DNA from: Sphingomonas sp. AR_OL41
GTDB taxonomy: Bacteria > Pseudomonadota > Alphaproteobacteria > Sphingomonadales > Sphingomonadaceae
Length of the DNA: 44,541 bases
Direction of reading: 5' to 3'
NCBI RefSeq assembly: GCF_029911635.1
Contig: NZ_JARYTI010000040.1
Coordinates: forward strand, 1-44,541
Below the pieces are notes generated by a model. The model was not told the DNA's origin, made no database searches, and worked only from the letters and a program-made list of their open reading frames with translations. A program made the position numbers and the translations under genes. Of this stretch, positions 7,905 through 15,685 are shown in pieces (position 1 is the first letter of the stretch; the number at the start of each line of letters is the position of its first letter).

Positions 7905-8584
7905 AGTGACTTCGCCCTTTTGACAGCCCGATCAAATTCGGACGCGAGCTGCTGCAAAATTGCCGGGCATTGTTCGCTGCCCTCGATCAACGAAGCGACG
8001 ATGAAGCGTCGCACCCGTTTTCGTAAGTGGGTCAGGGTGCGATCACGGATCTTGGCGGTGTTGAAGACGCCGGTCGCAAGCCCCAATCCGGCAATCGCCC
8101 CGCCGCCGACCACCACCGGCCAGCTGATCGCCGTGGTGGTCACCAGTCCGAGCCACGCCGTAGTGGTCGTCACGGCTGCGAACGGCAGGGCCGCAGCTGT
8201 AGCTACCCCAGCTGCAAGTGGGACCGCCGCTGCAGCGACATACCTCGCGCCATCAAAGGCACCGTCGGGCTCTTCTGCGTGTTCCGGTACCCGTACCCAA
8301 ACTGCTTGCTCCTTCACGAGTTCAAGAAGCGCCGAGTTCGCCTCGTCGAGGATCATTATGGCGACCGGTTCGGCCACAGCTCGCACCATTGGTGCAATGC
8401 GCTCTTGGATAAAGGTAGCTTGGCCGAACAGCCCGTCCTTCAAGCCTACTTTGGTGATCTGCTCTTCGGCGCAAACAATCAGATCGGCCGCGGCCTGATT
8501 AAGCGTTCTCGCGGCGACAAGGGTGTAATCGGACGCCCACTCGTCCAGCTTTTGGCCGGCAAATATCCGGTTAAACAAACTCAT
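7901..8584 (-). CDS. Unknown membrane protein, first gene of accessory pair
   Basis: The ATG at 8584 has a GGGGGAAAAG ribosome-binding site; an upstream start at 8626 would add 14 residues. The 227-residue product begins with amphipathic helices (1-95). It then has about 60 hydrophobic residues rich in Ala, Gly, Val and Thr (115-175, including VTTTTAWLGLVTTTAISWP and VVVGGGAIAGLGLATGVF), enough for two or three membrane passes. It ends in a basic helix (RDRTLTHLRKRVRRF) and an acidic-basic tail. I recognise no family. With its partner it makes a tightly coupled two-gene unit with no other companion genes. Composition and context suggest horizontal acquisition. Confidence 0.6.
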   Translation of the reverse strand: MSLFNRIFAGQKLDEWASDYTLVAARTLNQAAADLIVCAEEQITKVGLKDGLFGQATFIQERIAPMVRAVAEPVAIMILDEANSALLELVKEQAVWVRVPEHAEEPDGAFDGARYVAAAAVPLAAGVATAAALPFAAVTTTTAWLGLVTTTAISWPVVVGGGAIAGLGLATGVFNTAKIRDRTLTHLRKRVRRFIVASLIEGSEQCPAILQQLASEFDRAVKRAKSL

Positions 8585-9289
8585 CTTTTCCCCCGCCGCC
8601 CCCCGGGCGAATCCTGCCCTTAACATCGGTAATTACTGCAGAACGCGCAATTATCCCTAATTTCTACGCCGTCCCTGGGCTTCGGCCCGCGCTTTGCCGG
8701 CGCAAGCCTGAGCCGCGCGTTCGCCTACGTTTCCGCCTACCATTCCTTCAGCCTCTACGAGCCGACCGCACCACCCTGCTCACGCCGCGCCGATTCAACC
8801 CGCGTCACCACCCGGCTAGGCCCCGCGCCATGCCGAAAATCATGCAACCCGCAGAACCCCGTCGCTTGGCACGCCGCATCGCCATGCACGCCACCGCCTG
8901 CGCGATGTTGGACCCGGGCCGAGCACCGCCCGCGCGCGCCGACTACAGCGCCAGAACAAGTGGCAACTATTCGCATAATGCCAAACTATCATGGCATTAT
9001 AGCGCATCAACATCGCGCGCACCCGCCATCAACACCCCCAGCAACGCCGCGTTGGAAACCGTCGCCTTTTCTCCGGATCACTCGCCCCAGCCCGCGCCGA
9101 CGCCCCATGAAAACGAACCCCCATCGCCTCGCAAAATACCCCTTTTACTTCGCGCCGCGCCCCGGATCTGCCGCGTGAATACTTGCCCCGCCCCCTCAGC
9201 CGTCCCCAACAACGCCCCATCGCAAACGCGCAACAAAATGCCGTGCAGGGTTGCGATGCCGCATCATTCGGTCCAAGGCCGCGCGTGAA
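8585..9289. other. 700-base gene-free region with strong C-over-G bias on the plus strand
   Basis: I see no convincing gene between the unknown pair and leuC. Plus-strand frames such as 8830-9288 give Pro/Ala/Arg-rich translations without family features. The plus strand is strongly C-rich and G-poor, most of all at 9000-9240. The leuC promoter must lie here, but I cannot place it with confidence. Confidence 0.5.
8975..9000. repeat. AT-rich 9-bp palindrome upstream of leuC
   Basis: ATAATGCCA at 8975-8983 pairs perfectly with TGGCATTAT at 8992-9000, with eight bases between. It stands out as an AT-rich dyad in a C-rich stretch, and it might be an operator or a relic of an insertion. No regulator can be named. 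Confidence 0.4.
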
Positions 9290-10750
9290 ATGACCAGCCG
9301 TCCCCTCACCCTCTACGAGAAGATCTGGGCCGCGCATGTCGTCGAGAAACGCGACGACGGCACCTGCCTGATCTTCATCGATCGCCACCTCGTCCACGAG
9401 GTCACCAGCCCACAAGCGTTCGATGGCCTGCGCGCCGCCGGCCGCACGGTGCGGCGCCCCGACCTCACGCTCGCCGTGCCCGACCACAATCTGCCGACCA
9501 CGCCGCGCGTCGACGCCGCCGGGCGCGAGCTGCCGATCGCCGATCCGGAAAGCGCCGCGCAGCTGAACGCGCTGCGCGCCAACGCCCCGGCTTACGGCAT
9601 CGACTATATCGACGCGCTCGCGCCCGAGCAGGGCATCGTCCATGTCGTCGGCCCCGAACAGGGTTTCACCCTGCCCGGCACGACGCTCGTCTGCGGCGAC
9701 AGCCACACCGCCGCGCATGGCGCGCTCGGCGCGCTGGCCTTCGGCATCGGCACCTCCGAGGTCGAGCATGTGCTGGCGACGCAGACATTGCTGCTCACCC
9801 CGTCCAAGACGATGGAAGTGCGCATCGACGGCACGCTCGGCCACGGCGTCTCGCCCAAGGATGTCGTGCTGGCGGTGATCGGCAAGATCGGCGCGGCCGG
9901 CGGCACCGGCCATGTCATCGAATATACCGGCGAGGTGATCCGCGCCATGTCGATCGAGGGTCGACTGACCGTCGCCAACATGTCGATCGAGGCCGGCGCG
10001 CGCGCCGGGCTGGTCGCGCCCGACGACAAGACCTATGCCTATCTCAAGGGCCGCCCGATGGCGCCGACCGGCGCCGAATGGGATGCCGCGCTGGCCTGGT
10101 GGAAGACGCTGCCTACCGACGCCGGCGCAACCTATGACCGCGTCGTCACGCTCGACGCCGCCGACATCGCGCCGTCGCTGACCTGGGGCACCAGCCCCGA
10201 GGATGTCGTGCAGATCACCGACGTCGTGCCAGATCCCGACAGCTTCGCCGATCCGTCGAAGCGCGCCGCGGCACGCAAGTCGCTCGATTATATGGGGCTG
10301 ACGCCGGGCACCGCGATGCGCGACGTGGCGATCGGCCATGTCTTCATCGGCAGCTGCACCAACAGCCGCATCGAGGATCTGCGCGCCGCCGCCGACGTGG
10401 CGCGCGGACGCCATGTCGCCGCCGGGGTGCGCGCGCTGGTCGTGCCCGGCTCGGGGCTGGTCAAGCGCCAGGCCGAGGTGGAGGGGCTCGACCGCGTCTT
10501 TATCGACGCCGGTTTCGAGTGGCGCGAGCCCGGCTGTTCGATGTGTCTCGCAATGAACCCCGACAAGGTGCCGCCCGGCGAACGCTGCGCTTCCACTTCG
10601 AATCGGAATTTCGTAGGACGCCAGGGACCGGGCGCCCGCACGCACCTGCTGTCGCCGGCAATGGCGGCGGCGGCGGCGGTCACCGGGCGGCTCGCCGATG
10701 TCAGGGACCTGATGGCGGGCGAGCCAGTGGGGGAATCTGGGGGGGCATGA
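9290..10750 (+). CDS. leuC: 3-isopropylmalate dehydratase, large subunit
   Basis: LeuC and LeuD isomerise 2-isopropylmalate to 3-isopropylmalate, the second step of leucine synthesis, in the cytosol. The 486-residue product starts MTSRPLTLYEKIWAAHVV and has the family blocks DRHLVHEVTSPQAF, VCGDSHTAAHGALGALAFGI and GSCTNSRIEDLRAAADV. The three 4Fe-4S cysteines are the Cys of GSCTNSR and the two of CSMCLAMNPD. The C-terminus carries SNRNFVGRQGPGARTHL. The ATG at 9290 gives the usual N-terminus. The stop is followed after one base by a 36-codon gene and then leuD, so this is a leuC-x-leuD operon. Confidence 0.97.
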   Translation: MTSRPLTLYEKIWAAHVVEKRDDGTCLIFIDRHLVHEVTSPQAFDGLRAAGRTVRRPDLTLAVPDHNLPTTPRVDAAGRELPIADPESAAQLNALRANAPAYGIDYIDALAPEQGIVHVVGPEQGFTLPGTTLVCGDSHTAAHGALGALAFGIGTSEVEHVLATQTLLLTPSKTMEVRIDGTLGHGVSPKDVVLAVIGKIGAAGGTGHVIEYTGEVIRAMSIEGRLTVANMSIEAGARAGLVAPDDKTYAYLKGRPMAPTGAEWDAALAWWKTLPTDAGATYDRVVTLDAADIAPSLTWGTSPEDVVQITDVVPDPDSFADPSKRAAARKSLDYMGLTPGTAMRDVAIGHVFIGSCTNSRIEDLRAAADVARGRHVAAGVRALVVPGSGLVKRQAEVEGLDRVFIDAGFEWREPGCSMCLAMNPDKVPPGERCASTSNRNFVGRQGPGARTHLLSPAMAAAAAVTGRLADVRDLMAGEPVGESGGA

Positions 10751-10751
10751 C

Positions 10752-10862
10752 ATGAAGCGCGCACTGACCTTGCTGATCATGGGAACGGTTCTCAGCGGTG
10801 TTGCCGCCTGGGCGATGACCGGCGCCCGTCCCGTCTCGGCGCAGACCGCGCCACAGCCGTGA
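10752..10862 (+). CDS. Small exported or membrane peptide (36 aa) between leuC and leuD
   Basis: The 36 codons start at ATG 10752, two bases after the leuC stop, and end at TGA 10860-10862. The GTG start of leuD overlaps that stop (GTGA). The peptide begins MKRALTLLIMGTVLSGVAAW, a basic start followed by a hydrophobic stretch that looks like a signal or single-pass segment, and it ends in a short polar tail (VSAQTAPQP). SAQ would suit a signal peptidase site. It has no known function. It may be a real inner-membrane or exported micropeptide, or it may serve to couple leuD translation to leuC. The tight fit on both sides argues against chance. Confidence 0.65.
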   Translation: MKRALTLLIMGTVLSGVAAWAMTGARPVSAQTAPQP

Positions 10863-11488
10863 AGGCGGTTTCCCAGGTCGCCGGCCGCGCCTATCCGTGG
10901 GGCGCGAAGAATGTCGACACCGACGTCATCATCCCAGCCCACTGGCTCAAGACGATCACGCGGTCGGGCCTCGGCCGCGGCGCCTTCGAGACAGTGCGCG
11001 CCGAGCCCGGCAACATCTTCGACGATCCGCGCCACGCCGGCGCGCCGATCCTCATCGCCGGCGACAATTTCGGCTGCGGCTCGAGCCGTGAGCATGCCGC
11101 CTGGGCGATCGCGGACATGGGCATCACCGCGGTCATCGCGCCGAGCTTCTCCGACATCTTTTCCGGCAATGCCTTCAAGAACGGCATTGTCACCGTCGTG
11201 CTGCCGCAGGAGGCGATCGACCGGCTGATCGAGGTGGCGCAGGACCAGCCGATCACCGTCGATCTCGAGACGATGACGGTCACCACCCCGTTCCAGGATC
11301 GCTTCCCGTTCGAGATGGATGCGTTTCGTCGCCAATGCCTGATGGAAGGGCTGGACGAGATCGGCCTGACGCTGGCAAGGGATACCGCGATTTCGAAATT
11401 CGAGGCGATGCTGCACGGGCAGCGCCCGTGGATCGAGCGAAGGAGCGGATATGAAGGGCTTGTTGTCGAAGGCGCCGGGCGGACCTGA
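10859..11488 (+). CDS. leuD: 3-isopropylmalate dehydratase, small subunit
   Basis: This is the small subunit that completes the LeuCD isomerase and provides the swivelling domain. It shows NVDTDVIIPAHWLKTI, the family signature GDNFGCGSSREHAAWAI, and VIAPSFSDIFSGNAFKNGI. The length of 209 residues is normal. The start is GTG at 10859, overlapping the stop of the 36-codon peptide gene, so its translation is probably coupled. The last 38 bases overlap the start of the downstream oxidoreductase gene in another frame, which means the C-terminal SGYEGLVVEGAGRT is read twice. Confidence 0.96.
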   Translation: MKAVSQVAGRAYPWGAKNVDTDVIIPAHWLKTITRSGLGRGAFETVRAEPGNIFDDPRHAGAPILIAGDNFGCGSSREHAAWAIADMGITAVIAPSFSDIFSGNAFKNGIVTVVLPQEAIDRLIEVAQDQPITVDLETMTVTTPFQDRFPFEMDAFRRQCLMEGLDEIGLTLARDTAISKFEAMLHGQRPWIERRSGYEGLVVEGAGRT

Positions 11489-12452
11489 AACACTAATTCT
11501 CGACGACCTGCCCGATCCGGTGGCAGGACCGGGGCAAGTGGTGGTCGCAGTTCGGGCCTGTTCGATCAACTTTCCCGACGTGCTGATCATCGAGGACAAA
11601 TATCAGTTCAAACCGGCGCGCCCGTTCGCGCCGGGCGGCGAGATCGCCGGCGTGGTCGACAGCGTCGGCGAGGGCGTCACCGCGTGGAAGCCGGGCGACC
11701 GCGTGATCGGCATGGTCGGCCATGGGGGCCTGGTCGAGAAGGTCGTGGTCGAGGCGACCAAGCTGTATCACCTGCCTGAGGGCCGCAGCTTCGCCGAAGG
11801 TGCCTCGCTGATCCTCACCTATGGCACGACGATCCATGCGCTGCTCGACCGCGGCCATCTGATCGAGGGCAATAATCTGCTGGTGCTCGGCGCCGCGGGC
11901 GGCGTCGGGCTTGCCGCGATCGAGCTCGGCAAGGCGTTCGGCGCGCGCGTCGTCGCCGCCGTCTCGTCCGAGGAGAAGGCCGCCGTCGCGCGCGATGCCG
12001 GTGCCGACGAGACCATCGTCTATGGCCGCGCACCTTTCGACAAGGAGCAGAGCAAGGCGCTCGCCGAGCAGTTCAAGGCCGCCGGCGGCCGTGAGGGCTT
12101 CGACGTGATCTACGATCCGGTCGGCGGCGACTATGCCGAGCCGGCGCTGCGCTCGATCGGCTGGGAGGGGCGCTATCTCGTCGTCGGCTTCCCCGCCGGC
12201 ATCCCGCGCCTGCCGCTCAACCTGACGCTGCTCAAGAGCTGCGACGTGTGCGGCGTGTTCTGGGGTGCCTTTGCGGCGCGCGACCCGCGCGCCAATGCCG
12301 CGCATATCGACCGGCTGTTCCGCCTGTGGAAGGACGGCAGGATCGCGCCGCGCGTCACCGAGATCTTCCCGCTCGCGCGCGGCGGCGACGCGATCGCCAA
12401 GATGGCGGCGCGCGGCGCGATCGGCAAGCTGGTGGTCGAGGTGTCGTCTTAA
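11451..12452 (+). CDS. NADPH:quinone oxidoreductase-like MDR enzyme
   Basis: This is a zinc-free medium-chain dehydrogenase/reductase of the quinone oxidoreductase type. The N-terminal catalytic half has VRACSINFPDVLIIEDKYQ and PFAPGGEIAGVV. The Rossmann half has NLLVLGAAGGVGLAAIELGK (the AAxGGVG NADPH motif) and DVIYDPVGGDYAEPALRSI. There are no zinc-binding Cys/His clusters. The 333-residue length is normal. ATG 11451 follows a GGAGCGG ribosome-binding site and lies inside leuD (38-base overlap), so it is in the same transcript. It reduces an enone or quinone with NADPH in the cytosol; the physiological substrate and any link with leucine synthesis are unknown. Confidence 0.88.
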   Translation: MKGLLSKAPGGPETLILDDLPDPVAGPGQVVVAVRACSINFPDVLIIEDKYQFKPARPFAPGGEIAGVVDSVGEGVTAWKPGDRVIGMVGHGGLVEKVVVEATKLYHLPEGRSFAEGASLILTYGTTIHALLDRGHLIEGNNLLVLGAAGGVGLAAIELGKAFGARVVAAVSSEEKAAVARDAGADETIVYGRAPFDKEQSKALAEQFKAAGGREGFDVIYDPVGGDYAEPALRSIGWEGRYLVVGFPAGIPRLPLNLTLLKSCDVCGVFWGAFAARDPRANAAHIDRLFRLWKDGRIAPRVTEIFPLARGGDAIAKMAARGAIGKLVVEVSS

Positions 12453-12519
12453 CCCCTTCCCTATCGCGGGTCGGCGCCCTATCTCCACAGCGAGTTTTCA
12501 AGACCCATGGGGAGCCAGC

Positions 12520-12843
12520 ATGACCACCTTCGACGATCGCGAACGCGGATTCGAGGCCAAGTTCGCGCATGACGAGGAGATGGCGTTCCGCGTCACCGCG
12601 CGCCGCAATCGCCTGCTCGGCGCCTGGGCCTCGGCCCTGATGAAGCTGACCCCGGAAGAGGCCGATGCCTATGCCAAGGCGGTGGTCCAGGCCGAGTTCG
12701 AGGAAGCCGGCGACGAGGACGTGATCCGCAAGCTGTACGGCGACCTGACCGCCGCCGGGGTCGAGATCGACGATGCCGCGGTGCGTCGCGCGCTGGAGGA
12801 GCAGACCATCGAGGCGCGCCGCCAGCTGATGGAAGTGAAGTAA
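12520..12843 (+). CDS. ATP synthase F1 inhibitor, zeta subunit (DUF1476)
   Basis: This 107-residue all-helical protein starts MTTFDDRERGFEAKFAHDEE, the conserved N-terminus of the alphaproteobacterial zeta subunit. That segment enters the F1 catalytic interface and blocks ATP hydrolysis. The four-helix core follows (RVTARRNRLLGAWASALMKL and so on), ending in an acidic-basic helix. The family was first named DUF1476 and characterised in Paracoccus; in sphingomonads the physiological effect may be weaker. The ATG at 12520 follows a GGGGAGCC site. It heads a short run with BolA and monothiol glutaredoxin. Confidence 0.9.
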   Translation: MTTFDDRERGFEAKFAHDEEMAFRVTARRNRLLGAWASALMKLTPEEADAYAKAVVQAEFEEAGDEDVIRKLYGDLTAAGVEIDDAAVRRALEEQTIEARRQLMEVK

Positions 12844-12848
12844 CGGCG

Positions 12849-13082
12849 ATGGCGATGGCAGCCACCGAGATCGAGGCGCTGATCGTCGCGGGCATTCCCG
12901 ACGCGCGCGTCGAGATCACCGATCTGGCGGGTGACGGCGATCATTATGCCGCGCGTGTCGTCGCCGAGAGTTTTCGCGGCGTTTCGCGCGTCGAGCGCAC
13001 GCGCCGGGTTTATGGCGCACTTGGCGGCCGGATGGGCGGGGTGCTGCACGCCCTCCAGCTCACCACCGCCGTGCCCGAGTAA
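12849..13082 (+). CDS. bolA: BolA family protein
   Basis: This is a compact 77-residue BolA domain. It begins ATEIEALIVAGIPDARVEITD, continues DGDHYAARVVAESFRGVSRVE (the conserved His and the loop that binds Fe-S clusters with a glutaredoxin partner), and ends GGRMGGVLHALQLTT. BolA proteins work with monothiol CGFS glutaredoxins in iron-sulfur cluster storage and delivery. That partner is the very next gene, 15 bases downstream, which makes the functional link strong. It starts 5 bases after the zeta inhibitor gene. ATG 12855 is a possible alternative start two codons later. Confidence 0.93.
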   Translation: MAMAATEIEALIVAGIPDARVEITDLAGDGDHYAARVVAESFRGVSRVERTRRVYGALGGRMGGVLHALQLTTAVPE

Positions 13083-13097
13083 ATTGGAGTAAGTGAC

Positions 13098-13409
13098 ATG
13101 ACCGACGACGCCCAGGCACGCATTGCCGACATCGTGAGCAAGAACGACGTGGTGCTGTTCATGAAGGGCAGCCCGCTATTCCCGCAGTGCGGCTTTTCCA
13201 GCCGCGCGGTGGCGATCCTCAACCATCTCGAGGTCGAGTTCGACAGCGTCGACGTGCTGCAGGACCAGGGCGTTCGCCAGGGAATCAAGGAATTCTCCGA
13301 CTGGCCGACCATCCCGCAGCTCTACGTCAAGGGCGAGTTTGTCGGCGGCTCCGACATCATGATGGAAATGTACGAGAGCGGTGAGCTCGCCGAACTTTTC
13401 AAGAACTGA
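13098..13409 (+). CDS. grxD: Monothiol glutaredoxin, Grx4 type
   Basis: The 103-residue protein has VVLFMKGSPLFPQCGFSSRA, including the CGFS active site that binds a 2Fe-2S cluster with glutathione. WPTIPQLYVKGEFVGGSDIM follows, with the cis-Pro (TIPQ) and the GGSD glutathione motif. It stores and transfers 2Fe-2S clusters, usually as a heterodimer with BolA, which is encoded directly upstream. The family more often has KGTP where KGSP is seen here, a conservative change. Translation is served by AATTGGAGTAAG upstream of ATG 13098. A REP-like palindrome follows the stop. Confidence 0.96.
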   Translation: MTDDAQARIADIVSKNDVVLFMKGSPLFPQCGFSSRAVAILNHLEVEFDSVDVLQDQGVRQGIKEFSDWPTIPQLYVKGEFVGGSDIMMEMYESGELAELFKN

Positions 13410-13421
13410 AGTCCATTGTGC

Positions 13422-13491
13422 TCCTGCGAAAGCAGAAGCCCAGTGCCACGCAAGCAACCGCCCACTATGATGGATTCCAGCTTTCGCAGGA
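13422..13491. repeat. REP-like palindrome after grxD
   Basis: TCCTGCGAAAGC at 13422-13433 is matched by its perfect inverse GCTTTCGCAGGA at 13480-13491, a 12-bp stem around 46 bases. The CTTTCGC core resembles the second hairpin of the copy at 20595-20614, so it belongs to the same broad group. It could also end the grxD transcript. Confidence 0.65.
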
Positions 13492-13527
13492 ACGCTTTAG
13501 CTGTGTGATGTCGGGAGAGGCCGGGGC

Positions 13528-13569
13528 GGACGGACCAGCGCGCGTTGGGAGCATCGCGCCGGTCCGTCC
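13528..13569. repeat. Long hairpin upstream of the TPP enzyme gene
   Basis: A 15-bp stem with one mismatch pairs GGACGGACCAGCGCG (13528-13542) with CGCGCCGGTCCGTCC (13555-13569), leaving a 12-base loop. No T-run follows, so a simple terminator is unlikely. It lies about 175 bases before the gene and might be a leader structure or a repeat. Confidence 0.5.
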
Positions 13570-13743
13570 TGCTGAAGCGAGAACCGCTCGGCATATCCCC
13601 TATATAGCAGGACGCGTGCCAGTTGGGGTCAGCCACGGAAATTCGCGCTTTTCGATGGTTAACGGGCTCGGCCCGCCTTGCCGTGATGTAAGATTTTCCG
13701 ACAGATGTTGGCCTTCGCCGCCGCCGGGCTTAGGAAGCGCGTC

Positions 13744-15390
13744 ATGACATCTCCCCGTACCGGCGGCCGCATCTTGGTCGACCAGCTCGTCGCACAAGGT
13801 TGCGACCGCATCTTCACCGTCCCCGGCGAGAGTTTTCTCGCCGTGCTCGACGCGCTCCACGACACGCCCGCGATCGATCTCGTCGTGTGCCGGCAGGAAG
13901 GCGGCGTCGGCTATATGGCCTGCGCCGATGGCGAGATGACCGGTCGGCCCGGCATCGCCTTCGTCACGCGCGGACCCGGCGCGACCAACGCCTCGATCGG
14001 CGTGCATGTCGCGATGCAGGATTCGGTGCCGATGATCCTGTTCATCGGCGACGTCGATCGCGCCACGCGCGACCGCGAGGCGTTCCAGGAAATCAATTTC
14101 GAGGCAATGTTCACGCCGATCGCCAAATGGGCGGCGCGGATCGACGATGCGCGACGCATTCCCGAATATGTCGCGCGCGCCTATGCCACGGCGACGAGCG
14201 GGCGGCCGGGGCCGGTGGTGCTGGCGCTGCCCGAGGACATGCTGCTCGATGTCGTCGAGACGCTCGACCGGCCGCGTGTCGCGCGCGTCACCCAGGCGGC
14301 GAACCCGATCGAGATCTGCGCGCTTGGCGGGTTGCTCGGCGGGGCGCGTAACCCGGTTGCGATCGTCGGCGGCGCGGGGTGGGATGCGACCGCCTCGACG
14401 CTGTTCGGCGAATGGGCCGAGCGCTGCAACCTGCCGGTGGTTGCCGCCTTCCGCCGCCAGGACGCGATCCCCAACAGCTCCCCGGTCTATGCCGGCAATC
14501 TCGGCTACGGCCCCAACCCGAAGGTCGTCCAGCGGATCAAGGACGCCGATGTGCTGCTCGTCATCGGCGCGCGGCTCGGCGAGGCGACCACCGACGGCTA
14601 TACGCTCGTCACGCCCGACCATCCGGGGCAGTTGCTCGTCCACGTCCATCCCGACCCGGTCGCGCTTGGCCAGGTTTATCGCACCGATCTGGCGATCTGC
14701 GCCGACATGGCGAGCTTCGCCGACGCGGCGCTCGCGATCGATACGCCCGAACCCGGCTTTGGCGGTGATGCGGCTCATGCCGACTGGCTCGCCTGGTCCA
14801 CGCCTGCCCCACGCGACGTGGCGCTCGACCTCGGCCAGTGCGTCGCCGCGATGCGTGCGGCGCTGCCCGGCGACACGATCATCTGCAACGGCGCCGGCAA
14901 TTATTCGGGCTGGTGGCATCGCTACTGGGCTTATAGCGCGAACGACTGCCAGCTCGCGCCGACCGCCGGCGCGATGGGCTATGGCGTGCCGGCGGCTACC
15001 GCCGCCGCGCTGCGCCATCCCGATCGGCAGGTTGTCGCTTTGGCCGGCGATGGCTGCTTCCTGATGAACGGTCAGGAACTCGCAACCGCCGTCGCGCATG
15101 GCGCCGAGATGCTGGTGCTGGTGATCGACAATGGCGGCTATGGCACGATCCGTATGCACCAGGAGCGCGAATTTCCCGGACGCGTGTCGGGCACCGAGCT
15201 CGCCAATCCCGATTTCGCCGCGCTCGGTCGCGCTTATGGTTGCTGGGCCGAGACGGTGGAGACCACCGAACAGTTTGGCCCTGCCCTCGCCCGCGCGACG
15301 GGCGAGCGCGGCGTGCGGCTGTTGCATCTCAAGACCGACATCGATGTGACCACCCCGGCGACGACGCTCACCGCGATCCGCGCGCGATAG
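13744..15390 (+). CDS. Thiamine pyrophosphate-dependent enzyme, acetolactate synthase-like
   Basis: The three domains of the acetohydroxyacid synthase superfamily are present in 548 residues. The N-terminal PYR domain has GCDRIFTVPGESFLAVLDAL and the catalytic Glu in VCRQEGGVGYMA. A central domain follows, and the C-terminal PP domain binds TPP-Mg through GDGCFLMNGQELATA and DNGGYG. The sequence is closer to stand-alone IlvB-like proteins than to biosynthetic IlvB, and no small subunit gene lies nearby, so a degradative or decarboxylase role is more likely than branched-chain synthesis. ATG 13744 gives MTSPRTGGRILVDQL; a start at 13705 would add a poor extension. A shared terminator follows. 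Confidence 0.85.
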   Translation: MTSPRTGGRILVDQLVAQGCDRIFTVPGESFLAVLDALHDTPAIDLVVCRQEGGVGYMACADGEMTGRPGIAFVTRGPGATNASIGVHVAMQDSVPMILFIGDVDRATRDREAFQEINFEAMFTPIAKWAARIDDARRIPEYVARAYATATSGRPGPVVLALPEDMLLDVVETLDRPRVARVTQAANPIEICALGGLLGGARNPVAIVGGAGWDATASTLFGEWAERCNLPVVAAFRRQDAIPNSSPVYAGNLGYGPNPKVVQRIKDADVLLVIGARLGEATTDGYTLVTPDHPGQLLVHVHPDPVALGQVYRTDLAICADMASFADAALAIDTPEPGFGGDAAHADWLAWSTPAPRDVALDLGQCVAAMRAALPGDTIICNGAGNYSGWWHRYWAYSANDCQLAPTAGAMGYGVPAATAAALRHPDRQVVALAGDGCFLMNGQELATAVAHGAEMLVLVIDNGGYGTIRMHQEREFPGRVSGTELANPDFAALGRAYGCWAETVETTEQFGPALARATGERGVRLLHLKTDIDVTTPATTLTAIRAR

Positions 15391-15397
15391 ACACGAA

Positions 15398-15427
15398 AAG
15401 GGCCGCCCCGATTTCGGAGTGGCCCTT
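15398..15427. terminator. Bidirectional terminator hairpin
   Basis: AAGGGCC at 15398-15404 pairs with GGCCCTT at 15421-15427, with further partial pairing inside. The hairpin lies between the end of the TPP enzyme gene (+) and the end of the CsbD gene (-). The A-run (15396-15399) gives a short T-tract for the minus-strand transcript. Confidence 0.6.
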
Positions 15428-15453
15428 CGCAAGACGAAAATCGCTTCGGCGCG

Positions 15454-15624
15454 TCAGATATCGTCGCCGAGCGCACCCTTGACCTTGCCGATGGTCTGCT
15501 GGGCCTTGCCCTTGACCTCCTGGCCGGCGCCCTCGTCGCGCGTCGCGGGGTCGTCGCTGTGCTGCTTGACCTTGCCGATCATCTCGTTGACATTGCCTTT
15601 GATCTTGTCGGTGAGTTCACCCAT
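15454..15624 (-). CDS. CsbD-family stress protein
   Basis: The 56-residue hydrophilic protein starts MGELTDKIKGNVNEMIGKVK and repeats the KGKAQQTIGKVKG pattern, the CsbD signature. These small, probably disordered proteins are part of the general stress response in many bacteria; their molecular role is unknown. The ATG at 15624 follows AAGGAG at a good distance, so the 14-residue extension starting at 15666 is not used. A match to the alphaproteobacterial stress sigma factor (EcfG) promoter lies 62-86 bases upstream, which fits stress control. Confidence 0.9.
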   Translation of the reverse strand: MGELTDKIKGNVNEMIGKVKQHSDDPATRDEGAGQEVKGKAQQTIGKVKGALGDDI

Positions 15625-15685
15625 GTCGAAACTCCTTGCTGTCGCGTCGGTACCGGGGGCTGGCACCTTTCACGCCCGCGTAAAG

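Noticed and set aside
8830..9288. A 152-codon open frame before leuC
   Set aside because: Its Pro/Ala/Arg-rich translation follows the C-rich base composition; there is no good ribosome-binding site and no recognisable motif.
9029..11599. An 856-codon open frame on the minus strand
   Set aside because: It lies opposite leuC, the peptide gene and leuD; the translation is Arg/His/Asp-rich without family features. It is a GC-rich antisense shadow.
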